The notes under the pieces are model-generated. The model searched no databases. It worked only from the letters and a program-made list of their open reading frames with translations, and was not told the origin of the DNA. From assembly GCA_023213395.1 (NCBI GenBank), contig CM041465.1, positions 41,547,741-41,611,740 of the forward strand: a DNA stretch of 64,000 nucleotides. Direction: 5' to 3'. Every line of letters starts with the position of its first letter. The first letter of the stretch is position 1. This stretch comes from Cycas panzhihuaensis (taxonomy: Eukaryota; Cycadophyta). The translations under genes were made by a program, and so were the position numbers. Positions 46,041 to 57,399 of this stretch are shown here, one piece after another.

Positions 46041-46720
46041 TCTACACCCTTCACTTATGGGTGAGTTGAAGGGGCTTTAATAGTAAAGTATTGACCTAGA
46101 CCAAGTGACTAAAAGAAATACTCTATGGAGTTGGAGTATTAACCAAGTTTTGAAAAGGTCTCGATGAAAGGAATTGATTGCTTAATAGGTTTTGGCTTCT
46201 ATTTAACAATCTTAAGTTCTCCCTTATGGATGAACCTGAGTTCACCAAAGAGGGATAAACAAACTACAGCAATTTGGGAGATCCATGATCTACCTAAAAG
46301 GATGTTATATTCTAAATCCAAGTTAATGATAATAAGGTCAGTAAGCATTGTCTTATCCTCCAAAGTGAGTGGAAGGGTAACTTAACCGAAGGGCACCTTT
46401 TGATTCTTGTCATACCCTTGGCAGATCCATTCACATGGATCAAATATGAAATTTTCTAAATCCTTGACAAGACAAAGAGGGATTACATTGATAGATGATC
46501 CTTAATTGATGATAACCCACTTGGTATTAATATCATCCTTAATGGTCTCAATGTAAACTGGAGGAATGTCATTCGGTATGTGGGCAGAATAATTAGGCAA
46601 GGTAGTGAGGTTAAACGAAAGGTTAGAAGTAGGTAAAGAAATTACCACAAGAACTCCTAATGCATTAAATAAAAGTTGACATTGCTTAGGGTAACACTTA
46701 AGCAAATCAATAACCTATAT
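46041..46720 (-). pseudogene. Element A protease (well preserved)
   Basis: Minus-strand frame in continuity with gag. It reads WVIIN-stop-GSSINVIPLCLVKDLE (about 46530-46450), where the stop sits at the catalytic Asp-containing turn. Then CEWICQGYDKNQKVPFG, VTLPLTLEDKTMLTDLIIIN, LDLEYNILLGRSWIS (the ILLGR-type flap region) and GELRFIHKGELKIVK. Retropepsin of Tat elements has exactly these blocks. The frame is broken by only a few C-to-T stops, far fewer than element E's copy. Confidence 0.85.
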
Positions 46721-48900
46721 ACCTGCAAGAATGGTCTTTAACTCTTCTACCAAAAAGAAAGATTCATTCTTTAAACTAGAAGGAATAGACCTAAACCTAA
46801 TGGGATAAGGAGGTACTAGAGGTAAAGAGCCAGGATTCCTCATCATTAAATCATCCAGTGATTTGGATGGACCTATGCTCTTTGAAGTCTCTACCATGTT
46901 TATGGTTCTCTTGGTATCCTCACCTTTAGGAGGTGGGTGAGATTAATTGGCGTTTCTTTTTTTTTTAATATTCATGGGAGTGGCAGTCTTCTTAGATGAA
47001 TTAGAGCTTGAAGGTTCATCTTCGTTATCTTTTATCTACTTCCCCTTACCTTTATCTTCTTTACTAGTTTTCTCACCATGTTGAGGCAATGGATCCTTAT
47101 GGATCATTTGGTCTTGCGGTGACTTGGAAGAACAATTTACTTAAGTGTTTATGTTATGGGTTGCATTATGAATAGTTCAGCACTCACTTCTATCATGTGT
47201 ATTAGTCTAATGATAGAAGCACCATTTCATCTTTCTAGATGAAGGAGAAGGTGGAGGGGGAGCTTGTTTCTTCCTCCCCCCAGTCAAATGAATTACTTTG
47301 GTCTCTTAAGAGGATTGAGCAAGAGATGGACCATTAATGTATAACTTAGTATTAATCACATGCTTAAGTGATCTAATTGAAGAAGTAAGATGATCATGTA
47401 TAGGCTCTGAATGGGTAGCCTTCATTAGATGAACTAGATCTTTAGAAGGCATAGATTTCCCAACCTTCTTAATACCTTCTTATATTTCAAATGTCTCTAA
47501 ATCTAAACAATAACCAACTGCTTCCTCATTCATTTGAGGACCAAGCTTTAAAACTTCTAAATGTACATAAGGCCTCAATGCATTTATAAATAGATCAAAC
47601 AACAAATTGGGATCAAGATATGAATGGAAAGTGTGAACTTGATCTTGAAATCTCCTAATAAAATAACTTGAAGTTTTATCATTATTTTACTTAATTGCCA
47701 ACAAGGATTTGATACTTGACTCAAACGGTCTTTCTACATTAAAATAGTTGATAAAAGAGTCAACTAGTTATTGAAACGAGAGAATTGAAGGTAAAGGAAG
47801 ATGATAAAACCACTTCAAGGCATTGCCCTAAAGTGATTTAGGAAATAGATATATTATAACATAGTCATATGGCATAAAATCCATGTAAGTAAGCACAAAT
47901 GCCTATATATGAGAGGCAGGGTCTTAAGAAGAGTCACCAGAAAATTTGGTAATTCAGGAAGAAACAGGGGTATAGGTGACAACAAAACCTCGCATGGGAA
48001 GGGAGACTTCATATAATCTAAAAAGGGCCTCCTTGTCCTCAATGTAGCAGGACATTGAGGTAAAGATGACATATGAGGAATAGATGAATGAATAAGTTGT
48101 TGCAACTGTAATTGTTGTTGTGATATATCATGAGGTAGAAGAGTGGAAGGAGGAACAAACCATATTGTGGGGTTAACCACAGAATTAGTTTAAGGTATAA
48201 GGTTTTATGGGAAACTTAAATTAAAGGTATAGAATGGGTTAGACTATGGGGTAGGCCTACGAATATGTAAAGAAAAAGTGGGATTAGAAGTCCCCAAAGT
48301 TATGATTATCCTGTCAAAACATGTAAATGTATTAAATAAATATGAGAAACATGTTGTGATAAGGAAATCATGTTAGACACTCTAGGTGATGGTGGGCGAG
48401 GCCTAACACCATGGTACCCAATGGTATATGATACATGAATGGGTACTTGAGTGGTAGAAGAAATAATAAGTGAAGAAGAAACCCTAGTAGAATAAGAACA
48501 AATTGATCATAAAGTGGCTAAGGCCATAACCACTTAACTGGCAGTGGGCATGGTGCTAGGAATGCTATAAGAAACCATGGTGGTCTCACCTCCATGAGTA
48601 GGAGGTATAGAATGGGAAGAATGAGTCTAAATTTACTACTTAAGAGAAGACTGACGAGGTTATAAATGAGTCAATTTGTGACCATCAACTTCTTCCATAA
48701 GTGGAGAATGAGGTCGTGACAAATGTTTTGGTGAAGGAGGATGAGAAGGGTGAGGGGACCGCATGGGTTTAGGTGGAGGGTCTACCTAAATCAACTCATA
48801 GTCTTCACCTAAAGGATTAATTTCAACATGATGCAATAGAGATGACATAGTATAAGTCTTCAGGTGAAATAGATCATGATAACTAGGCATGTGTAATGGG
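46721..48900 (-). pseudogene. Element A gag (well preserved)
   Basis: From about 47880 to 46721 one minus-strand frame is open apart from a few single-base stops. Capsid core: PYDYVIMYLFPKSL, ALKWFYHLPLPSILSFQQLV, SFINYFNVERPFESSIKSLL, SSYFIRRFQDQVHTF, which fits the Retrotrans_gag family. Zinc motif: CFYH-TNTHDRSEC at about 47215-47170. A lysine-rich, serine-rich linker (PSSSNSSKKTATP) and MVETSKSIGPSKSLDDLMMR (46897) lead to protease. The N-terminal part (about 47880-48900) is proline/glutamine-rich and more broken. Being the best-kept coding unit here, it may have stayed useful for particle formation longest. Confidence 0.85.
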
Positions 48901-49250
48901 GTAGGGATCCTAGTAAGGATCAACTTAAGAAAAGATGGATGTAATCACGTAGAAGGTGGTTCTTCTTGTAGGAAAGAAGGATATACAAAAGAAGGATCAC
49001 CAAGATACTATGAAGGATCTAGATATCCCTACTCCATCAATATATTATATAATTAGGTTAAATCTTTAGGACGATAAACATATATATCATGTGCTTAAAA
49101 CTCTAAGGATTCAACGTACGATGATGAAATGTCCTAACCAAAGTGTAATGGGTGCATTTGAGAATCAGGGAGAAGGCCTTGAAGTCTCAATGAGCACCTA
49201 AATGTAGGTGTTGTTATTTCCATAGGTTTACTTAAAGATAAATGGTGGTT

Positions 49251-49267
49251 CCCCAGTATGGTTGCCA
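49251..49267 (-). other. Primer-binding site of element A
   Basis: The minus strand reads TGGCAACCATACTGGGG, six bases inside the 5' LTR (49274). It is of the TGGCG...CTGGGGA type used by Tat elements and is clearly related to element E's site at 28279-28295. Confidence 0.78.
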
Positions 49268-49273
49268 GAAAGA

Positions 49274-51319
49274 TGGTGGTGTTCTAGGGGGCTCTTAGGT
49301 TTGATCCCTAGTAAGGCTACCAAAAAGATGGTTAGAGCCTAAAGGGAACCAAAACTTAATATCTCTTAGTTTCTTTTTGTAATTAAAGTTGGGAGACACA
49401 AAGCTCAAGAGGACCTAAAGGACCATCTTTTCCCAACTCCTAAGGAGGAGTCTTCGCCTAGTAGTACCATCTACCTAAGTGTGAGTGAGATATGACAAAA
49501 GGTACGGATGTGAAATGGGGTGATAGAATCTATGAACCTACATGACTTGGTGAAGGAGTTCTAAGTTTGGAACTACACTTACAATATCCTCAATGTTCTT
49601 CCTAGGGATTCCTCTCTTGTAAGCGTTTCAACCTTTTGAGTTTTACTAAGATGTGAGAGAGGTTAGGCTATTAGAAATATAGTTTATCTTATTTTGGTTT
49701 TTAGGTTTTGATATAATTACAAAGATATATAGCCAAGAGAGCAAGACAACCAAAGAAAATACAAGATCAAACTCACATAAATCTTTTTATTTATTTACTT
49801 ATTTTCTTTAGTAAAAGTAAAAGTAAATAAACTAGAAACTATGCCTGTAAGTTCTTTTTTATTTTTTTCATTTTCAAAATTAAAAAAATGCATATGTAAC
49901 TATGAGATAACTTTTCTATATGAAACATGTATGATTTATTTCAAAAAGGATGATGCTATGCAAAATCTAAAAGTAACCATATGATTTTTTTTTAATGTAA
50001 ATTTCTCTTAAAAGAGACCAATGAGCATGCAAAACTAGCCAATATGCTCCAATCTTGATGCATGCAGTCAACTCTCTTAATAAAGTGATGAAATAATACA
50101 TAAAATAAGATATTCTTAAAGGAATCTATTGCTATTTTCTAATAATTTTTAGACCTATGAGATGATGGACAAGTCATAAATATGAACAAATAATCATCCC
50201 TGCAAGAATAATCACCACAGGTTCTATCACAATTGGAGTAATAAGAGCTCCAAAAGGAATCCTTGAACCCAATGTACAACTAAAAATTAAAGATGTTTTA
50301 ATCAAACAACACTAACTTTTCATTCTTAAGATACAAGGGATAACTTCAGAATAAAAGTGCATGCAATCATAGATACAAGATAAGCACTTCTTTCCTATTA
50401 TAAAGAGCACCTCAGAATGGCAATTTTCTTTTTAATTAACCAACTTTTCACACACTTTCCTTCAAAAAAAGATCAAAGAAGGAAGAACAATAATCCAAAG
50501 AAGTCAAACTAGAGCTAAATAATTCCAGAAAGAGCAGTAATCCAACTAAAATACAGACTGCTATGATAGAGTAGGAAGGAGTAACTAGATGTATGGTAGA
50601 GAGATGACCATGCCCCACCCTAGTCTATCCTTAAAGAACCCCATAAAGGGTTGACCTTTTAGCATATATTTTAGTATTAAAAATCCAAATGAAAGTACAA
50701 CAATAATCAATCAATGAAAAGGAATAATCCTAAGCTAAAATTACCTTCAAAACACCATGAAATAAGTTTGAAACTTAATAGTAAAGATCTTACTAAATCA
50801 AGAGAAGTTTAAAGCATAAAACTAATAATGATCTAAGAAAATAAAAGCTTAGACCATCATCAGTCAAGTAGTAGTGATATAGAAACAAAATTTCTTCGAT
50901 ATTCTACCCAATAATCCTAAAAAAATTAAAATTTTAAAGTCACAGTGGGAGTCCTTAAGAAATCTCCAAAAACTTCACAAATTTTCATAATACTAAAGCA
51001 AAAATCACTTCTTCTTTTTTCAATTTACAATTAACAATGACTCTTTATCGCTTCTAGGCATCAAGAGAATCAAATCCCATCAAATTTGGGTAGTGGCATA
51101 TAAAAATTTTGGTAATCTACCTAATTTTTCATTATATGATAGTGAAAAATGTGATCAATCACATTTTTCACCTACCAAAATACAACTTTATTCTAAAAAT
51201 GTCACCATTTGCATTTTTGACATAACAAAAAATGTGATTTTAATAAAGTAAAAATTTGATCAAAAACTGATAAAAATTTATATTTAATGAGTTTTCAAAA
51301 AAATGAGTTTTCCCCTTTT
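49274..51319 (-). repeat. Element A 5' LTR, inner part
   Basis: It matches 29160-30736 and continues beyond it with about 460 bp of AT-rich sequence. That includes a 51130-51240 stretch with ACATTTTTCACC and GTGATCAATCACA-like palindromic words. It is interrupted at about 51320 by a LINE and resumes at about 53613. Confidence 0.88.
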
Positions 51320-51322
51320 TAT

Positions 51323-52640
51323 TGGTAAATTAGAGAAAGAGCTTTGGAACCCCATTATCCACTGGATCTAAAGGAAGTTGGTAGGTTGGAAAGGGGCACT
51401 ATTGATCCAAGCTGGTAAATGACAACTGCTGACTGCTTCCCTTCAGAGTATTCCATCATACATGATGTCTTTGTTTAGATGTCCGAAAAAGATTGTTAAT
51501 GTCCTAGAATCTATTCAGAAAAGGTTTTTGTGATTTAGAATGGAGGATAGATATAGGATTCATCTTGTTACCTGGGAGAAAGTATGCCTTCCTAAGAAGG
51601 CAAGTGGTGTCAATGTGAAATATATTTCCTACTTTAACAGACCTTTGGTGGTGAAATTGGGCTGGAGCCTTGTTAAGGGTGAGAATAAATTCTGGGGTAG
51701 GATTATCACTGAGAAATATCTTAGATACATAAGGTATCTAATAGATGATCTCTTTGGGAAAGGAGGCTTTGAGATCTGGAAAAGCCTTAGATGGGTGAGA
51801 AAGATGCTAGCAGTAGGGGTGAAGTAGAGCTTGGGGAATGGAGAGAGAATTAAAATATGGGAGGACATCTGGTGTGGTAGACCCCCATTGAAGGAGAGGC
51901 CTTCCTTAGTAGCTCTCCAAAATATCTATAAGAGGACTTATGGGAGGAAGGTAAAAGACTACTGGGAATCGCAAGATAAAGGGAAAACTTATAGGAGCTT
52001 TGAGGATCTCCTCCCTGAGTATGCAGGTAGAGATCAAATTATATCCTTAAAATTTGAGCTCGTGGAAAACTATATTCCCAAATTCCCAAAGGATGATGTG
52101 ATGGTTTGGCCTAGGGATCCTTTAGGGGACTACTTGGTGAAGATGAGTTATATGGCACTTCTCTCTGATAAAGGTCATAGCAAAAATAAGGTTTTTAGAG
52201 GAGCTTGGAATTTGGGATTAAACCCCAAGATTGTTATCTTTTGGTGGTTGTGCCTTAGAAAAAAAATATTAACAACTAATAACCTAAGAAAAAGAGGCTT
52301 TATTATGGTGAGCAGATACACTTTGTATAGGGAGAAGGAAGAGACCTGAGATCACATTTTACTTTACTACTCATACTTTAGGGAGGTTTGGAAGCTATTG
52401 TGGAAAGCCCTTGGGGTCATTTGGGTCCTTCCTGGTTCAGTGTGGGATCTAGCTTCCTCTTGGATATGCCCTTTTAGAAGTAGAGTTTTGAAGTATGTTT
52501 ATTCTATATCACTTCCAATGATAGTGTGGAATCTCTAGAAAGAAAGAAATAAAAAAAAATTTCAAGATAAGTATATGGATGAGCATAATCTTTTTGGGAT
52601 AATTATAGGGAATGTAAAAGAGACCCTGAAGGTTGAAGAG
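51323..52640 (+). pseudogene. LINE RT C-terminal part and zf-RVT domain
   Basis: A single frame from 51323 to 52348 has few stops. It reads LVGWKGALLIQAGK, LLTASLQSIPSYMMSLFRCP (the conserved L1 segment after the RT palm), WEKVCLPKKASGVNV, LGWSLVKGENKFWGRIITEK and GERIKIWEDIWCG. The zf-RVT part at about 52190-52400 reads FRGAWNLGLNPKIVIFWWLC, LRKRGF and, past a TGA, DHILLYYSYFREVWKLLW; Cys and His ligands of the finger are partly replaced. The open pieces at 51540-51824 and 51831-52346 belong to this frame. Confidence 0.9.
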
Positions 52641-52734
52641 GAAAATTAGATCAACCACGAGGATAGAAGGATTTTGGAAAAATGGGGGATAAGTGTTAAG
52701 GTCAAACCAAAACCAAGTAGGAGGGATAAATGAA

Positions 52735-53135
52735 GCCCCCGCCAATTGGGTGGGCAAAAATCAATTTTGATGGTGCCACGAAAGGTAATCCTAGAGAAGC
52801 TTGGTGGGTGATGTGTGTAGGAATTTGGAAGGGAAGGTGATCTAAGCATTTATAAATTACTATGGGCCCCACTCCAACCATCGAGCTAAGTTGGAAGCTA
52901 TGTGCAAAGTAGTGGAATTGATTCCACAGGAGGGCCATGATAGGGTTATTATTGAAGGGGATTCACTAAATATAATTAAGTCAATTAGGGGGTAGGATGA
53001 CCCAGATTAGAGATACAGAACCCGCATAAATGATGTTAAGGAGATGCTCAGGAGAAGAACTAAAGTCCAAATGATCCATACCTATAAAGAGGGCAACGGG
53101 TTTGTTGAATGGTTGGCCAACTAGGGTGTTTAAAC
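52735..53135 (+). pseudogene. LINE RNase H domain (RVT_3 type)
   Basis: It reads PPPIGWAKINFDGATKGNPR (about 52736-52796), with the first catalytic Asp intact, then a broken middle. At about 52910-52980 it reads VVELIPQEGHDRVIIEGDSL with the DS catalytic block, then NIIKSI. The end is VQMIHTYKEGNGFVEWLAN (about 53068-53124), the family's HxxREGNxxADxLA. A subset of plant L1 elements carries such an RNase H after the RT. Confidence 0.88.
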
Positions 53136-53223
53136 CAAAAGATACGAATGTTGGAAATATATGATCCCTAAGGGGATTATGTCTCTCGTGAGGAAGGACA
53201 TAGAAGGGCTTGATAATATATAG

Positions 53224-53584
53224 GTTTTACCCTAGGTATGTTGGGACAATTACAGCTATCCATCGAGCTTGTCGATGGTATGGGAGGGTATGTAGGTGGG
53301 ATTAGATGTGGATTCCAGCTAGGCCATGGGCTTGTCACAATAGTTTCTTAGGGCCCGAGTGGAAGCTAATGTAAGGGGTAAGGGTCCCCTCCAAAACCCC
53401 CTTAGTTTTGCCCTGGGTCCTAGGGCAGTAATTTCTAGCCATCGGGCATGTCGATGGTATGGGAGGGCATGTAGTTGGTTTTAGACATAGGTTCCAATTA
53501 GTCCATGGGCTTGTCATGGTAGTTTCTTATGGCCTGAGTGGTAGCCGATGTATGGGGTTAAGGCCCCCTCCAAAACCCCCCTTA
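53224..53584. repeat. Tandem duplication in the LINE 3' UTR, each copy with a hairpin
   Basis: Two copies of about 180 bp (53224-53404 and 53405-53584) share GTCGATGGTATGGGAGGG, CCATGGGCTTGTCA and CCCTCCAAAACCCCC. Copy 1 contains CCATCGAGCTTGTCGATGG, a perfect 7-bp stem with a 5-base loop; copy 2 has a six-pair variant. LINE 3' ends are where the RT recognises its RNA. Confidence 0.88.
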
Positions 53585-53612
53585 ATTTAAACCTTATCGA
53601 AAAAATAAATCA

Positions 53613-54004
53613 TTAAATTGAGTTTACTAAAGAGTAAATAAGCCCAGAATGAGGTGAAATATATTAAGAATAGGCCCAAAGAGTGGTAAACAATGAAATC
53701 GTGAGTGAAATCTCTAAAATAATATAAAAAACAACAAACTTTGAAAGAAGCATGAGGTTAAGTTGATCATAAAGAAAAATATATTTCCATAGTTTACATC
53801 ATTAATGAAATACTAACAATAAAAGCTATATCATCATTCATTACATTTCATTAATCAAAAATCATGTGCTGTTTCAATAAAATAAGGCCCAATCCATCAA
53901 ATACAATCAAAATACATCAATTATCGTCAATAAAACCATATAGCATGCACTGATTCACCAATATAATCCAAATGCAACTAAAGATGCCAAGTTTTGGTGA
54001 AACA
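53613..54004 (-). repeat. Element A 5' LTR, outer end
   Basis: AT-rich sequence without coding content ends GGTGAAACA at 54004 followed by TSD ACATG. It has no partner in the window because the 3' LTR lost this part. Confidence 0.82.
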
Positions 54005-54009
54005 ACATG

Positions 54010-56220
54010 TTTGATATACCAGAGATGTAAAGTCTCGATCAATCTAATAGCCCCTAATTGGAGAAATGGGTCCCAACCTAGGGGGCTAACTAATATACAA
54101 GCAACATGTAATCTTAGATGCATACCTAATATGTTGTTTTAATACTGCATGCAAATAGTCAAATAAAAAAGGAGAAGAAATAATACAAACATTCACTTAA
54201 AAGCAGAACTATCTTATGGAAATGTGATATTACTCAATGCAACTACAAATGCACTCCTTTCTATCTTTTCTCTCTTTTTTTTTTTTTTTTCAATATTATT
54301 TAAAAGAAACAAGGGAGAAAAATCAACTAAAGATATCCTAACATACCAAAAGAGAATAGGAAGAGTTTTATTGGTGCATTTATATTTATCCTCATTACTC
54401 TTTCTTTTTATTTTTCTTTTTCTTTTAATAAGTAAGAGTAAAGATAATTTACTCAAGCAAACACTTCATTAAACACAAAAAAAAAAAAGAGTATTCTCCT
54501 TTAAGGATGTAGTTCCTACTTATCTCTTCTTTTCACCCTCTCTTTCAAAGATTTATTAAATAGGAAAGACAAATAAAGAGTAACAAATGTAAAAAAGGGA
54601 CCAACCTAAAAATAGTAAGTTGCAAAAGATATTAGATGATACCTTAATCTCCCAAAGAAGACTTTAATATGAGAAGAATTTATTCTAATTACAATAAGAG
54701 TTGGGATCTAAGTAAAGCAAGATTATATCAAGAACAATTTTCTTGCAACTAACAAAAATCTCAAAACCCTAAAAAGAACTTGAGCTATACTTTGAGGACT
54801 ATAAAGGATCAAAGAGAGAGGGAAAAAATGGGTTAATAATCCTATAGGGAGAGGATTTAGACCACTATAAATTATTTCCTTAAGCCTATTCACTCATCTC
54901 TTAAGTTATCTCCTAGTATAAAGGCCAAGTAGGTAGAGTTCTAATAAGGTTATAAATAGGAACTAAAGAATATAAGGTCTCCCTTAATCTTTCTAAAAGA
55001 ATGTTCCATGCAAAAAGAAGGCTATAAACCAACAAAGAAAATTTATAAGCAAGCAAAATTCTTTAAGAAAAGTCCACCAAATTCCTACTCTAAGTTCTTT
55101 TCTCCTTTTCCTAAAAAAAAAGGACAACTAGAGAAAATAAAAGGAAAATTTACAAATAAGATATCTTACCAAATAGAAATCACTTACTTGAAGAGAAGAG
55201 TAAATCTTTCCTTAAATCAATGTCATCAGTTCTCTAACTATCCAAAATCAGGCCTTCAAGTTGGTTTAAGAGTGACAAAGGAGCAACATTAAGAAAGAAA
55301 GAAGATAAAGCTTGGAGATAGAGGAGAAAAGAAAAGGAGAAGAAAAAATTAGAGAGAAAGGAAGAGTGAAGAGGTATTTATTCAACTTCAAGACTTATTT
55401 TACTCTAATAAAAGCTCCAAAATCTACTTCAAATAGGTTTCCAAATGATCCAAGTAACAATTATACATGTGAATGAGAAAACTGGGAATAGTTCATTACA
55501 TGGGTTGATCTCCTCCCTTCCTATGAATAAATGATGAGATTTTATAGAGAAAGAGTGAAGGGAGGAGGGCCAAAATAGTGGGGAGTTACAGCCATAGTTT
55601 TTCATAATCCAATATCCATATGTCAAGAAAAAACAGCTTATTGTTATTATTCTTTAATTTGCAGAGAGACAAAAAATATGATCAATAATGAAAAACATGA
55701 TCTACAATGAAAAATATGACTAATATAGAGCTTGTAGTTTTAGTTATATGAAATTTATGTTATATGAAGAAGGTTACATTTTTGGGTAACATTAAAAATA
55801 TGACCACCACTAAAAAATATGACCAACAAAAGGAGGCCCAAAAAGTGATCTTCAATAGAAAAAACTCAATTTTTTTTAAAATAAAATATATCACAGAGTA
55901 ATATATTGACATAAGAAGGGGTTGGTTAAGTCATAAAGTCCAGTTTTAAAGACGAAAAATAATATATTAAATTAATAAAGGGTACTAAAAAAAAATTTAT
56001 TGAGGTAGTTAGAGTAAGCTTAAAATTGATAGACACTTTTGTGATCCTTTACATCATTGCTAGCATAAGTCAAACATAGGCATAATCAATATGAATTCAT
56101 TTAGCCGTAATGCTACGTAGTCACTAAATTATAATGCAATCTAACAATGAAACCCTGATAATAAATAAAAAGGGTATGCAACCTAGCCATTATCAGGAGA
56201 GGGTGTGGATAGTTGAAACA
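54010..56220 (-). repeat. Element E 5' LTR, outer part
   Basis: It continues the LTR broken at 29159. It matches E0 at about 285-2211 and, from 54645, the 3' LTR at 16006-17639 (shared CTATACTTTGAGG, AAGGATCAAAGAGAGAGGGA, TTTATAGAGAAA). Its end is TAGTTGAAACA at 56220 followed by TACAT. It contains a poly-T run at 54270-54290 and runs of ATATGACC-type words at 55670-55830. No gene. Confidence 0.92.
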
Positions 56221-56225
56221 TACAT

Positions 56226-57087
56226 CATCAATTTTTATTAGTATTAAGTCTTCAAATATCATTAATAAGCCTTAAATATCTTTGCTTTAAACCAAACTTA
56301 CTTTTTCTATCATAAACAACCATTAATATCATTATCATAATTTTAAGAACCTTCAAAAATATTAGAAAATACAAAAACAAATCTTTAAAAAAATCACTTT
56401 TATGAAGTCAAAACCACTTTACTTAAATTTCCCAATTAAACTCTTTATTATTTGATCTCTAAAATATGTCTTATGATCATTCATTTTGACCTTCTTAAAA
56501 TTCTCTTTCCAACACAATTGATGACACTTGAATTAGACACTCTAGCAAAAGGTTATGCTCAAAAAATTGTAAGTTATAAAAAAAACCAATGCTCTTTCGA
56601 AAAATATGTTTAACCTATTTTTGGTTAGTTGTTGGTCATGTGGTGACATCCATATGACCAATTACTAAGTGTTGGGGGGCTAAGGTATAAAACTTAAATT
56701 TTATTATAATCATATTTAATTTTAATTTATATTTATAAAAGTATTTAAATATGGTTTTATGGAATTTCACATCTACCTCTAAAATGTAGATTTGGAATGA
56801 CTTTAAAAATTAATGAAATTTATTAATACATTTATAATTTTTTTATGCATTTAGTCAAAATTTTCCTATAACTTCCATATATAGTGATTGTTCTTTATGA
56901 ACTAATCTACAAAATTTTATGTCAAACTCCATGTTTATCATATAGGCATATGATTATCATATGGGCATAGGTAATCATCATACGAGCTGCGCACTTCATT
57001 TTAAATGGGTGATCTTCAATGAATAGTCTTTGTAGCCCTACCTACTTGGTGCTTCACATATTTTTAAATCAAGTCTAAGTGTAGATC
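56226..57087. other. AT-rich stretch without recognised feature
   Basis: No coding similarity, LTR pairing or RNA gene was seen. A short direct repeat (TATCATATAGGCATATGATTATCATATGGGCATA) lies near 56937-56971 in two parts. Confidence 0.5.
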
Positions 57088-57389
57088 TATTATAAATCAC
57101 CAAATATATAGAATCATTTATGTATACAATATACACAAAAGGAATAAGCATACAGAATATATTTGACATGGAAAACCTTATAATAAAAGTCTACTATAGA
57201 ATTATATTATTATATTATTACAAATTTGTTTAGTTATGATGGACTTTGGATCATTATTTATAGATCCATAAGTGCTTGAAATAATTGCATTTGTACTACA
57301 TATGTCAACCCATAATAACATCATATATTCATACAATATATTACCACATTTACATTAATTAGGTAAGTGGATATAATGCCACTTTAACA
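57088..57389 (-). repeat. Element F 3' LTR
   Basis: It pairs with 61087-61401 (shared GAATTATATTATTATATT, TTTATAGATCCATAAGTGC, CACATTTACATTAAT). Contains the ACATGGAAAACC motif also seen at 4200. Confidence 0.92.
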
Positions 57390-57399
57390 TCCTCCCTTA

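Larger units (their letters stand above)
51320..53612 (+). mobile_element. 5'-truncated L1-type LINE inside element A's LTR
   Basis: The sequence begins in mid reverse transcriptase, runs through a zinc-binding RT domain and an RNase H domain, and ends with a 3' UTR and a short A-rich tail (TTATCGAAAAAATAAA). 5' truncation is usual for LINEs copied by target-primed reverse transcription. Flanks on both sides are element A LTR. I could not settle a TSD. It is less decayed than the gypsy elements, suggesting later arrival. Confidence 0.9.
29160..54004 (-). mobile_element. Element A: Tat-like non-autonomous element nested in E's 5' LTR
   Basis: The ends are TGGTGGTG at 29160 and AAACA at 54004, with TSD ACATG (29155-29159 and 54005-54009). 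The 5' LTR is 49274-54004 with a LINE inside. The 3' LTR is 29160-30736 and lacks its right part. The primer-binding site is at 49251-49267. The minus-strand genes left are gag, protease and the downstream RNase H frame; RT, classical RNase H and integrase are not visible between protease and that frame. Gypsy element B (with C inside) lies in the 3' region. Gag-protease is the best-preserved gypsy reading frame in the window. Confidence 0.9.
12565..56220 (-). mobile_element. Element E: Tat-like Ty3/gypsy element carrying all later insertions
   Basis: The outer boundaries are TG at 12565 and CA at 56220. They are flanked by CACAT (12560-12564) and TACAT (56221-56225), a TSD with one C-to-T change. 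The 3' LTR is 12565-17639, interrupted by copia H. The internal region is 17640-28299. The 5' LTR is 28300-29159 plus 54010-56220, interrupted by element A; without insertions it is about 3.07 kb. On the minus strand the order is gag, protease, RT, RNase H, integrase, then an archaeal-type RNase H frame. An opposite-strand coding remnant lies next to the 3' LTR. Long LTRs and the extra RNase H fit the Tat lineage. Confidence 0.9.

Noticed and set aside
47854-48180. A 108-codon minus-strand open frame
   Set aside because: It is out of phase with the readable gag frame of element A and contains no gag motif; treated as a shadow within the gag region.
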